DNA of 45,447 bases from Bordetella sp. (lineage in GTDB: Bacteria > Pseudomonadota > Alphaproteobacteria > Caulobacterales > Caulobacteraceae), in assembly GCA_017308115.1 (NCBI GenBank), contig JAFKFS010000024.1, positions 1-45,447 on the forward strand. Reading direction: 5' to 3'. Below, piece after piece: positions 1 through 8,028 of this stretch. Numbering within the stretch: the stretch's first letter is position 1; every line of letters starts with the position of its first letter. The notes below the pieces were generated by a model. The model searched no databases, was not told the origin of the DNA, and worked only from the letters and a program-made list of their open reading frames with translations. Position numbers and translations under genes: made by a program.

Positions 1-28
1 GGTTGTCGTTCGACAATACAGCCGTCAT
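1..28 (-). CDS. Start of a gene cut by the left edge
   Basis: Only nine codons are visible (MTAVLSNDN), reading leftwards out of the window. The start is supported by a strong ribosome binding site, AGGAGAG on the minus strand at 36-42, seven bases before the ATG at 28-26. It lies downstream of the TonB-dependent receptor on the same strand, about 170 bp after that gene's stop codon, so it could be co-transcribed with it. Nothing can be said about function from nine residues. Confidence 0.5.
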
Positions 29-198
29 CTCTGCACTCTCCTGACCGCAGCCTGGCGATCGCTCGGCTCCATCAGGCCGGCCAGACTGGAATGGGGAAGG
101 CGGACGCCACCGCCAGGGTCGCGTCCGCCGGTTTCGATCCCTTCACCCAACGTATGCGCCGCCCGGACAGCCAGGCGAGGCACACGCGCAAGCGGGGA

Positions 199-3090
199 TC
201 AGAAGGTCATCCGCACGCCGACCTTAAAGGTCCGGCCGATCTTGTCGTAGAAGCCTACCGCCGCCGTATAGGGGAAGGGCGGCTGCGTATCGGCCACGTT
301 GTTGACCACGCCATAAAGCTCGACCTGGTCATTGACCGCGTAGTTGGCGGACATGTTGACGTAGAAGCGGCTGTCGATCGTATTGTCCCCGATCGAGATC
401 GGCGACTTCGGATCATACTCCGGGTCATCCGGGCCGATCAGGGTGGCGTCGATCAGACCGCCGCCGACATAGCGTCCCTGGACCATGCCCGACCACGGTC
501 CGCGGCTATAGTTGGCCGAGACCGACCAGGCCCATTCCGGCGCGCTGGTGGCGCTGACCACGCTCGAGGAGTTGAAACCGCCGACCTGGCCGGCGCGGTT
601 CACGACGCTGCCGACGTTCTGCAGCACGCCGACGGCGTTGTAGGTGCGCGGATTCCCCAGACCGTCGTCCGAGATCAGGTCCAGGGTGTGCGTGCCGACC
701 AGACGCAGGCCCATCTCGCCGCCCAAGAACTCGAAACGGTAGCCCGCCTCGAAATCAAAACCGCGGGCTTCATAACCCGCGATGTTGAGCAGCTGGGCCC
801 GGACGGTGGCGACCGTCGTCTGGCTGCCGGCGCCGGTCGTATCCAGGAAGGAGCAGAAGAAGCCGCCGCCGCCGGCGCCGCTACGCTCGTTCGCGCAGTT
901 GTCGAGGATCAGCTGCGGGCTGTAGGCCGCGATCGAGCCGTCGATCGAGATGTCGAAATAGTCCAGCGACAGACGCAGGCCCGGCAGGAAGGCGGGGCTG
1001 TAGACGGCGCCGATCGTCAGGGTGTCGGCCTCTTCAGGCTTCAACGAGGGGCTCGACTGGTTCACCACGGTCATCTGCTGCGTCGCGCCCGAGAAGGGGT
1101 TGCGCAGGGTGCTCTGGCCGCTCGTCTGGGCGAACAGCTCGCTGTTGTTGGGCGCGCGGATGTCGCGGGACCGCGTGCCGCGCAGGCGGATCTGCTCGTT
1201 GACGTCCCAGCTCAGACCGGCCTTCCAGGTCCAGGCCCCGCCGCTGGTGCTGTAGTCGGCGTAGCGAACGGCCAGGTTGGCGTCGATCTGATCTGCGAAG
1301 GCCATGCCGGAAACCAGCGGGACGACCGTCTCGGCATAGGCTTCATTGACCTCGTACTTGCCCGCGAAGGCCTTCGGGTTGCCGTAGGAGAAGCCGCTGG
1401 CCTGCGAGATGGGGTCCACCACAGCCACGGATTCCTCAATGCGGCGCTCGATGCCCGCCGCGACAGAAACCGGGCCCGCCCAGGTCGACGCCGGCTCGCC
1501 GTTGATGTTGGCCGCAAAGACGGTCTGGGTCGTCTCCACGTCGTAGGTCGCAAGACCGGTGACGTAGTCGATGGCCTGCTGGGTGGGCGAGCCCTCGCCG
1601 AACAAATTGATCGGCACGCAGCCGGCGGCGCGGGCCGCCGCGCTGCGGCAGACAATCGTGCCGTTCTGATAGACCGCATCCACGGCGTTCTTCAGGTTGG
1701 CGTTGATCTTCAGATTGTCGATGCGCGATTCAAACTGGTTCTGCCCGTACTGGAAATAGGCGTCCCATGCCCAGCCGCTCCCGCCCAGGGCCCCATTGGC
1801 CCCCAGGGTGATGCGCTTGGTGGTGTTGAAATTGCTGGTGTCGACGTCGCCGAAGTCCTTGTGCTCGCGACCCAGCGAGAAGGAGGTGATCCGGTTCGCG
1901 TCCATGATCGAGGCGACGGGGGCCGGCAGATAGGCGTTGTCACGCAGGATCAGCAGGGCGTTGGCCGTCGTGTCACGGGCATGGGCGGTGTGGAAGTTCG
2001 ACCCTGCCTCGGCCCACGACGCCTCGCCGAACAACGTCAGGGCGTCATTCACCTTGAAGTCCGTCGCGGCCATGAAGACCTTGCGCTCGACCGGCAGGAC
2101 CAGGGTGTGGCCTGAACGGATCGAAAGCCCCTTCTGGCCGCCGGTATTGTCGATAGCCGCCGTGCCGACCGTATTGCCGTAGGCGAACGGCAGGACCGAA
2201 CCGCCCGGCCCGAACTGGATGCCATACAGGGCGTCGCCCGCCTTCGCCGCGTTGGGACCGATGATCACGCCGCCCCACGTCATGTTGATCGGGGTCACGC
2301 CACGCGCATAGAAGCGCGACGGAGCGTCGGCCGCCCGCGCGCCCGCATAGGAGACCAACTCGTGGATTTCACGTCCGAAGGGACGGTCCAGGTGGCTCAG
2401 GACCCCCGATGAATCGACGTACTCGCCGCCCAACACCAAACGGCCGCGGCCGTCGGCGAAGCGCGTGCCCCAGGCCAGCGAAGCCCGGTATTCCTCATTG
2501 TCGTCATACTTGGTGACGCCATAGGAGATGTCGGACTTGAAGCCCTCCAGATTGGTGTCGAGCACGACGTTGACCACGCCGGCCACAGCGTCCGAACCCC
2601 ACTGGGCCGATGCGCCGCCCGTCACCACGTCCACGCGGCCGACCAGAACCGACGGGATCAGGTTCAGGTCGACCTGGCCGTCCGGCGAGGACGGCACATG
2701 GCGACGGCCATTGACCAGCGTCAGGGTGCGGATGCTGCCCAGGCCGCGCAGATCGGCGAAGAACTGACCGGCGCCGCGGGCGCTCTGCGGATTGCTCTGC
2801 GGCGTCTGGGTGGCCCGGAAGGAGGGCACCTCATTGAGGAACTCGCCCACCTGGGACAGGCCGCGCTGATTGATTTCCTCGGCAGACATGACGGTCGTCG
2901 GCGTGGGGGCGTCGAAGCCCGAACGCGTCACGCGGCTGCCGGTGACGACGATATCCTCGACCGCGGAAGCGGCCTCCTCAGACTGCGGTTCAGATCCGCG
3001 CGTCGACTGGGCGTAGGCGACCTGCCCCGCCAGCGCCCACACCAGGACCGACGTTGCTGCCGTGCCGAAAATGGCGGACCGTTTTTGCAT
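199..3090 (-). CDS. TonB-dependent outer-membrane receptor
   Basis: A 963-residue outer-membrane active transporter energised by TonB. Residues 1-28 form a signal peptide ending AYAQ. A TonB-box-like stretch (EDIVVTGSR) follows near residues 45-53, then a plug domain (about 60-180, with the typical LRGLGSIRTLTLVNGRR and GSDAVAGVVNVV segments) and a 22-strand-type barrel ending in Phe. There is no N-terminal signalling (STN) domain, so it is probably not a FecA-type signal transducer. It is divergent from the MFS/ferredoxin/AraC operon. The intergenic region carries CAGACGTCTG palindromes shared with the catabolic operons, so its cargo is inferred to be the aromatic substrate or a linked compound rather than a ferric siderophore. 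The substrate cannot be read from sequence. Confidence 0.93.
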   Translation of the reverse strand: MQKRSAIFGTAATSVLVWALAGQVAYAQSTRGSEPQSEEAASAVEDIVVTGSRVTRSGFDAPTPTTVMSAEEINQRGLSQVGEFLNEVPSFRATQTPQSNPQSARGAGQFFADLRGLGSIRTLTLVNGRRHVPSSPDGQVDLNLIPSVLVGRVDVVTGGASAQWGSDAVAGVVNVVLDTNLEGFKSDISYGVTKYDDNEEYRASLAWGTRFADGRGRLVLGGEYVDSSGVLSHLDRPFGREIHELVSYAGARAADAPSRFYARGVTPINMTWGGVIIGPNAAKAGDALYGIQFGPGGSVLPFAYGNTVGTAAIDNTGGQKGLSIRSGHTLVLPVERKVFMAATDFKVNDALTLFGEASWAEAGSNFHTAHARDTTANALLILRDNAYLPAPVASIMDANRITSFSLGREHKDFGDVDTSNFNTTKRITLGANGALGGSGWAWDAYFQYGQNQFESRIDNLKINANLKNAVDAVYQNGTIVCRSAAARAAGCVPINLFGEGSPTQQAIDYVTGLATYDVETTQTVFAANINGEPASTWAGPVSVAAGIERRIEESVAVVDPISQASGFSYGNPKAFAGKYEVNEAYAETVVPLVSGMAFADQIDANLAVRYADYSTSGGAWTWKAGLSWDVNEQIRLRGTRSRDIRAPNNSELFAQTSGQSTLRNPFSGATQQMTVVNQSSPSLKPEEADTLTIGAVYSPAFLPGLRLSLDYFDISIDGSIAAYSPQLILDNCANERSGAGGGGFFCSFLDTTGAGSQTTVATVRAQLLNIAGYEARGFDFEAGYRFEFLGGEMGLRLVGTHTLDLISDDGLGNPRTYNAVGVLQNVGSVVNRAGQVGGFNSSSVVSATSAPEWAWSVSANYSRGPWSGMVQGRYVGGGLIDATLIGPDDPEYDPKSPISIGDNTIDSRFYVNMSANYAVNDQVELYGVVNNVADTQPPFPYTAAVGFYDKIGRTFKVGVRMTF

Positions 3091-3219
3091 GAGATTCCCT
3101 TCCCCCGGCGCCCATTACAGCACCTTTTTCTGACCGTGCGGCTCGCGCTTGATCGCGATGCTCACACCTCTTTCCGCGCTGGACATTCTCCGCGACACGA
3201 CCCGTCGTCAATATTAAAT

Positions 3220-3229
3220 CAGACGTCTG
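3220..3229. promoter_or_regulatory. Palindromic operator copy 1 (CAGACGTCTG)
   Basis: A perfect 10-bp palindrome in flanking context TAAAT...T, the same flank seen at 18119-18128. It lies about 130 bp before the TonB-dependent receptor start. A TTGACG -35-like hexamer on the minus strand (3211-3206) follows it. Proposed regulator-binding site; the binding protein is inferred. Confidence 0.7.
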
Positions 3230-3234
3230 TCATT

Positions 3235-3244
3235 CAGACGTCTG
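3235..3244. promoter_or_regulatory. Palindromic operator copy 2 (CAGACGTCTG)
   Basis: A second perfect copy, 15 bp centre to centre from copy 1. Such tandem spacing would allow two dimers to bind side by side. It lies on the receptor side of the 3091-3677 divergent region. Confidence 0.7.
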
Positions 3245-3255
3245 CTAAGTTTCTA

Positions 3256-3265
3256 CAAATGTCTG
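3256..3265. promoter_or_regulatory. Degenerate operator copy
   Basis: On the minus strand this reads CAGACATTTG, 8 of 10 identical to the palindrome, and keeps the AAAT left flank of copy 1. It is 21 bp from copy 2. It may be a weak third site in front of the receptor gene, or chance. Confidence 0.35.
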
Positions 3266-3507
3266 ATTTTGTCGATAATTGTGTCCGGTTAGGCAGGAAA
3301 GCCTGGATATCTCCCTGTGGAAATCCGCCCGTCCTCCAGTGTTTCCGCGCATAAAGGGCGCCAGCCTCAAATCCTCGAGCCGCCGGGCCATATTCGAGGC
3401 CAGACGGCTAGGCTGCGCCCTTAACCTGCAAATTCGGACGGCCGACTCGCATCCTGAGACAGTTTGAGGCCCGCGCGAGGGCCTTCGACTGCCGCTTACA
3501 TGGAGAG

Positions 3508-3536
3508 TTGAAAACTTGCGCAGACGTCTGCATATT
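3508..3536 (+). promoter_or_regulatory. Promoter with embedded operator, MFS/ferredoxin/AraC operon
   Basis: A -35 hexamer TTGAAA (3508-3513), a 17-bp spacer and a -10 hexamer CATATT (3531-3536). The spacer ends with a perfect CAGACGTCTG palindrome (3521-3530), extended to 12 bp as GCAGACGTCTGC. An operator inside the spacer is classic repressor geometry. The same architecture and the same -10 occur at 18108-18136. The remainder of the 3091-3677 intergenic region holds no gene that I can see. Confidence 0.65.
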
Positions 3537-3677
3537 CACTTTCGACAAAAACATACAGCTTGGGAGACGGCAGGAAGGGCACAGGCTCGAGGCGAACGGC
3601 CTCGAAGAGACGTCCGGGCGTTTCAGCCCCTCTCTGGCCCCGTGCGCGAACCGCCGAACTCCTGAAAAAGGGGACGG

Positions 3678-4970
3678 ATGTTAAGGTTCGACGATGCGGT
3701 GCGGCATGAGCTGCGCGAAAACTGGCCGGCCCTTCTGGTGGCCTTCTGCTGCCTTCTCTTCGGCTTCAGCGCCCCGGCCTTCGCCCTGCCCTTCCTCTTC
3801 ACCGAGGTCATCAACGAGTTCGGCTGGACCCGAGAACAGGCCACTCTCCTCGCCTCGACCAAGTACCTGACCGGAGCCGTCGCGGCGATGATGGTCGGCC
3901 GTTTCATCGACGTGACCGGGGTCCGCATCGCCCTTTTGCTGACCATAGGCACCGGCGCCGTCGCCATGGTCAGCTTCCTATGGGTGTCCAACCTGACCTT
4001 CTACTACATGTGCGGCGTCCTGTTGGGCTTCTCCGGACCCGGCACCATGGTCGCGGTCAAGGTGATGGTGTCGCGCACCTTCCACGCCTCGCAGGGAACG
4101 GCCATGGGCCTCGCCCTGCTCGGGACGAGCGTCGGCTCGATCGTCGTGCCCCTCATCATCAGCGCCCTGATCGGCGGCTATGGTTGGCGCTACGGCATGG
4201 CCTCGCTGTCGCTGGGCGTCTGGCTGATCGCCATTCCCATGCTGTTCCTGAATTTCTTCACCCGCAGCATCAACCGGAGCCAGGCGGACAGACCGGTTCT
4301 CGACAAAGCGACGGCCAAGGCGGAGCGCAAGGCCGCCGGCCAGGCGTCCGGCAAAGCCCTGGCGCTGCTGATGCGCAAACGGGAGTTCTGGCTGATCGGC
4401 GCGGCGGTCTTCCTGGCGGCCGTAGTCGATCAGGGCTTCATTCAGCACCAGGTCCTGATCTTCACCGATCTGGAGCTGCCGCGTGAGATCGTGGCTCTGG
4501 GCATCAGCGCCATGGGCGGGATCGGCATCGCCTGCCGCGTCCTGATCGGCAACTTTCTGGACGCCAAGTCGGTGAAGGGCGCCGCCTTGCTCTACTGCCT
4601 GCTGACCCTGTCGTCTCTCCTGGCTTTCATGCTGGGCAATCCGCTGATCTTCTTCGCCTTCATCGTCATGCGCGCGGCCGGTCATGCGGCCGTGCTGCTG
4701 GACACGACGGTTCTCACCAAGCACGTCTTCGGCCTGAAGAACTACGGCACGCTGATAGGCATCTACACAGCCTTCGTCAGTCTCGGTTTCGCGGCCGGCG
4801 CCTGGCTGATGGGGCGCCTCTACGATATCGCCGGAAACTACAATCTGGCCTTCGCCCTGTTCGCCGCCCTGCCGCTGATCGCGGCGGTGCTGGTGTGGTT
4901 CATCAAGCCTGAGTTCTGGACGCCTCCCGCCCGGAAACGGGCCGATTTCTCCAAGCCTGAAAGCGTTTAA
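3678..4970 (+). CDS. MFS transporter, probable aromatic-acid uptake
   Basis: A 430-residue major facilitator protein with about 12 hydrophobic segments and a cytoplasmic loop near residues 200-230. The N-terminal half carries the family-typical loop around FIDVTGVR and the segment [19 protein letters not shown]. The sequence style is that of the monocarboxylate/oxalate-formate branch of MFS, which fits import of an organic acid across the inner membrane. The start at 3678 has a GGGGA ribosome site just upstream. It is the first gene of a three-gene operon, followed after one base by the ferredoxin, and sits behind the operator-bearing promoter at 3508-3536. The substrate is inferred from the cluster only. 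Confidence 0.85.
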   Translation: MLRFDDAVRHELRENWPALLVAFCCLLFGFSAPAFALPFLFTEVINEFGWTREQATLLASTKYLTGAVAAMMVGRFIDVTGVRIALLLTIGTGAVAMVSFLWVSNLTFYYMCGVLLGFSGPGTMVAVKVMVSRTFHASQGTAMGLALLGTSVGSIVVPLIISALIGGYGWRYGMASLSLGVWLIAIPMLFLNFFTRSINRSQADRPVLDKATAKAERKAAGQASGKALALLMRKREFWLIGAAVFLAAVVDQGFIQHQVLIFTDLELPREIVALGISAMGGIGIACRVLIGNFLDAKSVKGAALLYCLLTLSSLLAFMLGNPLIFFAFIVMRAAGHAAVLLDTTVLTKHVFGLKNYGTLIGIYTAFVSLGFAAGAWLMGRLYDIAGNYNLAFALFAALPLIAAVLVWFIKPEFWTPPARKRADFSKPESV

Positions 4971-4971
4971 G

Positions 4972-5292
4972 ATGGTTGCTATTCACGTCACCCTGCGTAG
5001 CGGCGAGGTCCGCCAGATTCAGGGCCGTCCAGGCCGCTCCGTCATGGAAGCCATCCGCGACGCCGGCGTCGACGAGTTGATGGCCATTTGCGGGGGTGGC
5101 TGCTCCTGCGCCACCTGCCATGTTTATGTCGACCCCGAGTTTGCCGCCCGGCTGTCGCCGCAGGGGTCGGACGAAAACGATCTTCTGGACTGCTCGGACA
5201 ACCGCAAGGAGACCTCGCGCCTGTCCTGCCAGCTTCGAATCACGCCCGACGTCGACGGCTTGCGCGTCGCCATCGCGCCAGAGGACGACTGA
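4972..5292 (+). CDS. [2Fe-2S] ferredoxin, adrenodoxin/putidaredoxin type
   Basis: A 106-residue soluble electron carrier. The cluster ligands are C40, C46, C49 and C86 (spacing C-x5-C-x2-C ... C), the pattern of adrenodoxin/putidaredoxin/ISC-type ferredoxins. An extra cysteine, C44, lies inside the loop. Such ferredoxins pass electrons from an FAD reductase to P450s or, in some three-component systems, Rieske oxygenases. The probable partners are all in this island: the reductase at 21310-22554, the P450 at 8029-9276 and the Rieske oxygenase at 10074-11953. It starts one base after the MFS stop and ends three bases before the AraC start, so it is translationally linked to both. Confidence 0.93.
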   Translation: MVAIHVTLRSGEVRQIQGRPGRSVMEAIRDAGVDELMAICGGGCSCATCHVYVDPEFAARLSPQGSDENDLLDCSDNRKETSRLSCQLRITPDVDGLRVAIAPEDD

Positions 5293-5295
5293 TCC

Positions 5296-6327
5296 ATGTC
5301 GGCGGTCGGCGCCCTGGCGTCGCGCACTGTGGGCTTTCTGGCCTACGACGGCGTTCAGCTCCTGAGCATCGCAGGTCCGTCCGAGGTTTTCGGGGCCGCC
5401 AACCGCGCCTTTGCGGAGCGGGGGATTCCTCCGCTCCGGCAGCCCTACGCCCCGCGAATCTTTTCGCCTGAAGGCGGCGGCGTCGTCTCGGCGTCAGGCC
5501 TGACGCTGCAAACCGATCCGCTGGACAACGAGGGCGCCGCGCTGGACACCCTCGTCGTGCCGGGCGGTCGCGGCATCCGCGCCATCATGGCCCACGCCCC
5601 GACGCTTGACTGGCTCAGGGCCACCGCCCCCAAGGTCAGGCGCGTCGTCTCCTTCGGCGGTGGAGCCTTCATCCTGGCCCGCGCGGGCCTGATGTCCGAT
5701 CGCCGTTGCGTCACCCATTGGCGGTTCGAGGCGGATCTGGTTCGCGAGTATCCGGATGTGAAGCTGGTGGGCGGCGAACTCTTCGTTCGCGACGGCCCCT
5801 TCTTCAGCGCCGCCGGCGGCAGCGCCTCTGTCGACCTGACCCTGCGTCTGGTCGAGGAGGATCACGGCAAGCCCATCGCCATCCACGTCGCCCATATGAT
5901 GGTCCTGTCGCGGGTTCGGCCGGGCGAGCAGCCCCAGCTCGGAGCCGAACTGCGCGCCCAGCTGGCCGCCACGCCGCGCATCGCCCAGGCGGCCGAATGG
6001 ATCGTCGATCACGTCTTCGAGCGCCCGAGCGTGGCCGATCTGGCCCGCAGGTTCGCCATGAGCGAGCGCAACTTCTCTCGCACCTTCACCCGTGAAATGG
6101 GCGTCTCGCCGCAAAGGTTCATCGACCAGACCCGGCTGGAAGCGGCCCGGCGCTGGCTCAGCTCGTCGACCATCTCCCTGGACGCCGTGGCCCGAAAGGC
6201 CGGGTTCTCGGGCGCAGAACACATGGCCCAGGCGTTTCGGCGCCACCTGAACGTGACCCCTCACGCCTATCGACAGGCGGTTCAGGCCAATGACGCCGCC
6301 GCTCCCTTCGACCACGAATCTCTTTGA
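5296..6327 (+). CDS. AraC-family regulator with DJ-1/PfpI-like N-terminal domain (GlxA type)
   Basis: A 343-residue transcription factor. Residues about 10-180 form a class I glutamine amidotransferase/DJ-1-like domain, and residues about 230-330 hold the two helix-turn-helix motifs of AraC proteins (AMSERNFSRTFTREMG; AGFSGAEHMAQAFRRH). The nucleophile-elbow cysteine of catalytic DJ-1/PfpI proteins is replaced by glycine (SFGGGAF, residues 119-125), so the domain probably senses a ligand rather than catalyses. It is the last gene of the MFS-ferredoxin operon and probably a second, pathway-specific regulator beside the MarR protein. It converges on the TauE-like gene with a five-base gap. Confidence 0.9.
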   Translation: MSAVGALASRTVGFLAYDGVQLLSIAGPSEVFGAANRAFAERGIPPLRQPYAPRIFSPEGGGVVSASGLTLQTDPLDNEGAALDTLVVPGGRGIRAIMAHAPTLDWLRATAPKVRRVVSFGGGAFILARAGLMSDRRCVTHWRFEADLVREYPDVKLVGGELFVRDGPFFSAAGGSASVDLTLRLVEEDHGKPIAIHVAHMMVLSRVRPGEQPQLGAELRAQLAATPRIAQAAEWIVDHVFERPSVADLARRFAMSERNFSRTFTREMGVSPQRFIDQTRLEAARRWLSSSTISLDAVARKAGFSGAEHMAQAFRRHLNVTPHAYRQAVQANDAAAPFDHESL

Positions 6328-6332
6328 AGCCT

Positions 6333-7160
6333 TCAGCCTCCGATCAGGCTGAGAGCCATCTTCAGCCCGGTGGCGCCCAGGAACAGGGCGAAGGCGCGCC
6401 GCAGCCAGACGCGATCCAGACGATGCGCCAGAGCCGCCCCCCAGGGCGCGGCCAGGATGGTGGTCGGGATCAGGGCCGCCACCCCGATCAGATTGGCGTA
6501 GCCGAATGAGCCCGGCGGCCGGCCGGCCTCGCCCAGCCCGCCCAGGATAAAGCCCACGGCGCCCGGAACGGCGATCAGGACGCCGATCGCCGCCGCCGTC
6601 CCCACCGCCCGGTGAATCGGATAGCCGAACAGCGTCAGAACCGGGACGGTGAAGGTGCCGCCGCCGATGCCCATCATGACCGAAACGGCCGAGATGACGG
6701 CGGCCATCGCCGTCTGGCCCGCCCGCCCCGGCAATCGCGAGGCGACACGCCAGCCCTCCTTGCCGAAGGCCATGTGCAAGGCCACCGCCGTGGCGAAGAG
6801 GGCGAACACCGTCATCAGCACCGGCCCCTTGACCCGAGCCGCCGTCAGCACCCCGACCAGGACGCCCAGGCCTATGCCCGGCAGCCACCGCCGGAACAGC
6901 TCCACATCCACCGCGCCCTTGCGGTAGTGGGCCAGAGCCGAGCGGATCGAGGTCGGGATCATGGCCCCCAGGGAGGTGCCGACCGACAGGTGCATCCGCA
7001 CCGCGTCATCCACGCCCACGGCCCCGAAGACGAAATAGAGGATGGGCACCATGACGATACCCCCTCCGACGCCCAGCAGGCCCGCCAGAAGGCCGGCCGC
7101 CAGCCCCGTCGCCAGCAAGGTTCCGGCCAGGACGGCCAGCAGGTGATAGTCCAGCATCAT
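6333..7160 (-). CDS. TauE/SafE (DUF81) family membrane transporter
   Basis: About 275 residues, mostly hydrophobic, with the duplicated glycine-rich signatures GLLGVGGGIVMVP (first half) and MGIGGGTFTVP (second half) typical of TauE/SafE proteins, which export sulfite or small organic anions. I place the start at the ATG pair at 7160/7157, because the open frame upstream of it is low-complexity Ser/Arg-rich sequence overlapping the HD gene in another frame. It is the last gene of the long minus-strand catabolic operon, 19 bases after the HD gene. The substrate is unknown; sulfite or a carboxylate end product are both possible. Confidence 0.85.
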   Translation of the reverse strand: MMLDYHLLAVLAGTLLATGLAAGLLAGLLGVGGGIVMVPILYFVFGAVGVDDAVRMHLSVGTSLGAMIPTSIRSALAHYRKGAVDVELFRRWLPGIGLGVLVGVLTAARVKGPVLMTVFALFATAVALHMAFGKEGWRVASRLPGRAGQTAMAAVISAVSVMMGIGGGTFTVPVLTLFGYPIHRAVGTAAAIGVLIAVPGAVGFILGGLGEAGRPPGSFGYANLIGVAALIPTTILAAPWGAALAHRLDRVWLRRAFALFLGATGLKMALSLIGG

Positions 7161-7179
7161 GTCTTGATCCCGGCCTGAA

Positions 7180-7944
7180 TCAGAGGAATTTGGTCGGGGC
7201 GATGATGGTGCGCCACATATGGCTGGCCGGGGTGTTGTCCATGCCCAGCCCCTCCTTCGGCTGCTTGAAATGGCGGCCGATGATGTCCTCGAACTGCTGG
7301 ATGTCGACCTCCACATCCGGGTCGAAGGCATAGAGGTCGTTCAGGGTGATCAGGCGCGCCGTCATGTACCATTTGTGCCTGCGCGCCGCCTGATAGTCCC
7401 GGTCGATATAGGGATCGGGCGCATAGTCCGCCCCGAACATCCGCAGGTAGACCTCGGGATATTCATAGCCGACGCTTTCGTCGGGATAGAAGCGCAGGGC
7501 CTGGTGGGCGCGCACCGCCCAACTGACCTCTTCATCGACATAAGGCTCGATCAACTGGGCGCCCCAGTAGCCATGGTCGGCGCGGATCAGGCCGAAAACG
7601 GCGATGTCGTGCAGCAGACAGGCCAGCACCACCTTCTCGTCCAGCCCGTTCTTCAGGGCCAAGTTGGCGCTCTGGACCAGATGCTGGGACGGACCGAAAC
7701 GATGCCGGAAGAAGTCGATCAGGGTCGGGGCTTCGGGCATGGGGCGAAGCCGGGGGTCCGGCTCCATCAGATAGGTCTTGCCGCGCGTCTCTTCGCGGCT
7801 GGGCCGAGGGCGTTCCGCAGCCGGGTCAATGTCGCCGGACTGGTAGAGGACCGACTTGACGATGACCAGTTGATCCAGCTTTCGGCTCATCTCCTCTTCG
7901 TGCGCCTCTGCGCGCTGCGACAGGGCTTCAAACGAAATCGACAT
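7180..7944 (-). CDS. HD-domain metalloprotein, possible mixed-valence diiron oxygenase
   Basis: A 254-residue soluble protein starting at the ATG at 7944, which is preceded by a strong GAGGGGACGG ribosome site; an in-frame start at 8010 has none. Potential metal ligands, numbered from this start, are H88, H112-D113 (LLHD), H124, H147 and D203 (LND). An H...HD...H...H...D pattern is expected for HD proteins. The 24-residue step from the first His to HD and the 56-residue step from the last His to the Asp closely resemble those I recall for PhnZ, the diiron oxygenase relative of inositol oxygenase. It may therefore be an oxygenase rather than a phosphohydrolase. Its place between a P450 and a transporter in a catabolic operon supports a metabolic role. 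Function is unproven. Confidence 0.75.
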   Translation of the reverse strand: MSISFEALSQRAEAHEEEMSRKLDQLVIVKSVLYQSGDIDPAAERPRPSREETRGKTYLMEPDPRLRPMPEAPTLIDFFRHRFGPSQHLVQSANLALKNGLDEKVVLACLLHDIAVFGLIRADHGYWGAQLIEPYVDEEVSWAVRAHQALRFYPDESVGYEYPEVYLRMFGADYAPDPYIDRDYQAARRHKWYMTARLITLNDLYAFDPDVEVDIQQFEDIIGRHFKQPKEGLGMDNTPASHMWRTIIAPTKFL

Positions 7945-8028
7945 TCCGTCCCCTCGACTCTTTGCGTGATGGGGAAAGTCTATCGGAAAGGCCCAGGTGA
8001 AATCGGACAAGAGCGCACGATCAGACGC

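Noticed and set aside
7161..7331. N-terminal extension of the TauE/SafE protein
   Set aside because: It is Ser/Arg-rich and overlaps the HD gene out of frame. The membrane domain starts at the ATG at 7160 or 7157.
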